Source: SHZL01 sp031362985
GTDB taxonomy: Bacteria; Pseudomonadota; Gammaproteobacteria; Xanthomonadales; SZUA-36
Assembly (NCBI GenBank): GCA_031362985.1
Contig: JANLTO010000004.1
Location: 20,866-84,865 of the forward strand
DNA: 64,000 nt
Direction: 5' to 3'
The notes beneath the pieces are model-generated. The model was not told where the DNA came from. It did no database searches and saw nothing but the letters and a program-made list of their open reading frames with translations. A program made the translations under genes and the position numbers. Position 1 is the stretch's first letter. Every line of letters starts with the position of its first letter. Of the stretch, positions 62,892-64,000 are shown one piece after another.

Positions 62892-62947
62892 TGCGGGTCG
62901 CCCGTCCGTATGTCGGCAGACTCGGTGATTGATCTCTTACCAGATGA

Positions 62948-62980
62948 TTAACCTACTTGCTAAAATAACCAAATAGGTTA
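62948..62980 (+). promoter_or_regulatory. MqsA-type operator
   Basis: TAACC-AAATA-GGTTA (62966-62980) is a perfect palindrome. A further TTAACCT half-site lies at 62948-62954. MqsA of E. coli binds AACCT(N2-4)AGGTT sites in front of mqsRA, so this is a likely autoregulatory site 59 bases before the gene. Confidence 0.55.
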
Positions 62981-63038
62981 ATATCCACAGTGGAAAAGCA
63001 AACAGCGCATTACAAACTGCCTCCAGCGAGTTGTAACC

Positions 63039-63440
63039 ATGAAATGTCCAAGTTGTGGAGCGGCACGCCTGGTGCATGACACCCGGGACTTGCCCTACAC
63101 CTACAAAGGTGAAACAACGATGCTCCCGCAGGTAACGGGCGACTTCTGTCCCGCGTGCAACGAGTCTTTATTGGACGCAACGGAATCCCGGCGCACCCTC
63201 AACCTGATGCTGGCATTCAACAAGCAGGTCAATGCCGCGATTGTCGATCCGGAATTCATCGCCAATGTACGCAAGAAACTCGCGCTGGATCAGCGTGAGG
63301 CGGCAGAGATTTTCGGCGGTGGCGTCAATGCGTTCTCGCGTTATGAAAATGGCAAGACCAAACCGCCCCTGGCTCTGATAAAACTGTTGAAAGTGCTCGA
63401 CCGACACCCGGATTTGTTGGACGAGGTCAAGGCCGCATGA
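63039..63440 (+). CDS. MqsA/YgiT-type antitoxin, apparently without a toxin gene upstream
   Basis: A 133-residue antitoxin. The N-terminal zinc domain has C3-x2-C6 and C37-x2-C40. The C-terminal XRE helix-turn-helix (LDQREAAEIFGGGVNAFSRYENGKTKPP, landmarks GVNAFSRYENGKT) is the MqsA DNA-binding domain. E. coli mqsR lies immediately upstream of mqsA, but here only 147 non-coding bases precede the gene. The stop overlaps a small downstream ORF by 4 bases. Confidence 0.85.
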   Translation: MKCPSCGAARLVHDTRDLPYTYKGETTMLPQVTGDFCPACNESLLDATESRRTLNLMLAFNKQVNAAIVDPEFIANVRKKLALDQREAAEIFGGGVNAFSRYENGKTKPPLALIKLLKVLDRHPDLLDEVKAA

Positions 63441-63607
63441 TGCGGGAGTTTGTCCAACGCCAGAGCGAAGCAAGGGAATATGACGAGTTTCTGCGCCGCA
63501 AGCTTGAGGTTGCCAGGCTCTCGATGCGCGCCGGTCTGGGCCGGTCGAATGATGAAGTTGAAGCCGAGTTCGCCGCACGCCGTGCCCGAGCGGCAAGCCA
63601 GGTGTGA
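63437..63607 (+). CDS. Small ParD-like antitoxin-type ORF
   Basis: A 56-residue ORF beginning at ATG 63437 within the mqsA-like stop. The sequence LEVARLSMRAGLGRSNDEVEAEFAARRARAA has the look of ParD-type C-terminal tails. No ribbon-helix-helix N-terminus is evident. Overlapping stops and starts with both neighbours suggest co-translation. The family call is tentative. Confidence 0.55.
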   Translation: MMREFVQRQSEAREYDEFLRRKLEVARLSMRAGLGRSNDEVEAEFAARRARAASQV

Positions 63608-63792
63608 GAGTTGTGTGGACACCAGAGGCGCAGCAGGCAACCGCCGAGCGTGATGTCTGGTTCCGCCGCCAGGTGCAGGCGGGGTTGGATGCGGCCAATG
63701 CCGGCGATGTGATTTCAGCCGAAATAGTCGAGGCGGAAGCGGCTACCTGGCGTGCCGAGGCGCGTCGCAAGATCGCCGATGCTGATTCGTGA
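63604..63792 (+). CDS. Short ORF that looks like a ParE start joined to an antitoxin end
   Basis: A 62-residue ORF from GTG 63604. The first 11 residues, MRVVWTPEAQQ, are the start of a ParE toxin. The rest, DVWFRRQVQAGLDAANAG and EIVEAEAATWRAEARRK, instead looks like the C-terminal region of a ParD/CopG antitoxin. The gene is thus probably a recombinant remnant. It overlaps the previous ORF by 4 bases. Confidence 0.5.
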   Translation: MRVVWTPEAQQATAERDVWFRRQVQAGLDAANAGDVISAEIVEAEAATWRAEARRKIADADS

Positions 63793-63931
63793 ATCTGGTT
63801 TGGACACGCCCCTCAAGCTGCCACCTCGACGTAGCTTACGCGGGTCTGTGGAGGAGGTACCGGCATGACGAGGTTGGCACAGTATTTGGAGCTTAGTTCA
63901 GTTATGTTATTGAATCTGCTAGGATAAGATC

Positions 63932-64000
63932 ATGCGACTGACAGAACGTCAAATCCAAAACATCAAGGTTACTGCTGAGGATGTGTTTGGCCCTGATGTC
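63932..64000 (+). CDS. Start of a nucleotidyltransferase-domain gene (cut by the window edge)
   Basis: The first 23 residues, MRLTERQIQNIKVTAEDVFG and PDV, match the N-terminus of MNT-family minimal nucleotidyltransferases (MRLTxxQIxxI...VFG). The window ends before the GSxxD motif. AGGATAAG precedes the ATG. It would be the second MNT in the region. Confidence 0.6.
   Translation, partial: MRLTERQIQNIKVTAEDVFGPDV

Overview
The window comes from a gammaproteobacterial chromosome. The first 18 kb carry the conserved run queG / nnr-tsaE-amiB-mutL-miaA-hfq-hflX-hflK-hflC-yjeT-purA, then tRNA-Leu and rnr-rlmB. ZipA, RfaH and this gene order point to Gammaproteobacteria. Three traits suggest a non-enteric lineage: MutL has an endonuclease-type motif, a tRNA-Leu rather than nsrR lies between purA and rnr, and smc-zipA-ligA are adjacent. 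I cannot name a genus.

Layout. Positions 1-354: the tail of an unknown membrane protein. 354-18.7 kb: a class III aminotransferase and the housekeeping block above. 18.7-24 kb: a minus-strand operon yciO-like/scpA/scpB/rluB/HD protein, plus yciI and bolA-like genes and queF. 24-30.3 kb: smc-zipA-ligA. 30.3-31 kb: a decayed lipid kinase gene ending at a perfect 27-bp inverted-repeat element. 31-39 kb: mixed genes (SYLF lipoprotein-like protein, GT-C-like membrane protein, AraC regulator, BKACE enzyme, HigBA, tRNA-Asn, FimT-like pilin, beta-hydroxylase-like protein, aspartate aminotransferase). 39-43 kb: uvrB, a MATE exporter, and tRNA-Ser with an upstream truncated copy.

43-51.2 kb groups genes that make, destroy and apparently sense a cyclic nucleotide. 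They are a SulP transporter with a C-terminal cNMP-binding domain, a Kef-type antiporter with a TrkA-N domain, a CpdA-like phosphodiesterase, a CHASE2 adenylate cyclase and a FecR-domain protein. Together they look like a local cAMP-controlled anion/cation transport module.

51.3-64 kb is accessory DNA rich in palindromic and tandem repeats. It starts with an unrecognised secreted protein and rfaH. An ops/JUMPstart-like element lies just downstream, followed by an EPS-associated MarR regulator and nucleotide-sugar genes (a WbpA-like dehydrogenase, a WbpP-like epimerase, GDP-mannose dehydratase). RfaH probably acts on this transcript. Toxin-antitoxin modules are wedged between the sugar genes (HicBA, AbiE, ParDE-like, HEPN/MNT). 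No glycosyltransferase is present, so the polysaccharide locus looks broken up. The window ends with a protealysin-type protease coupled to an emfourin-like inhibitor, a solitary MqsA-like antitoxin, two very small ParD/ParE-like genes and the start of another MNT-type nucleotidyltransferase gene.
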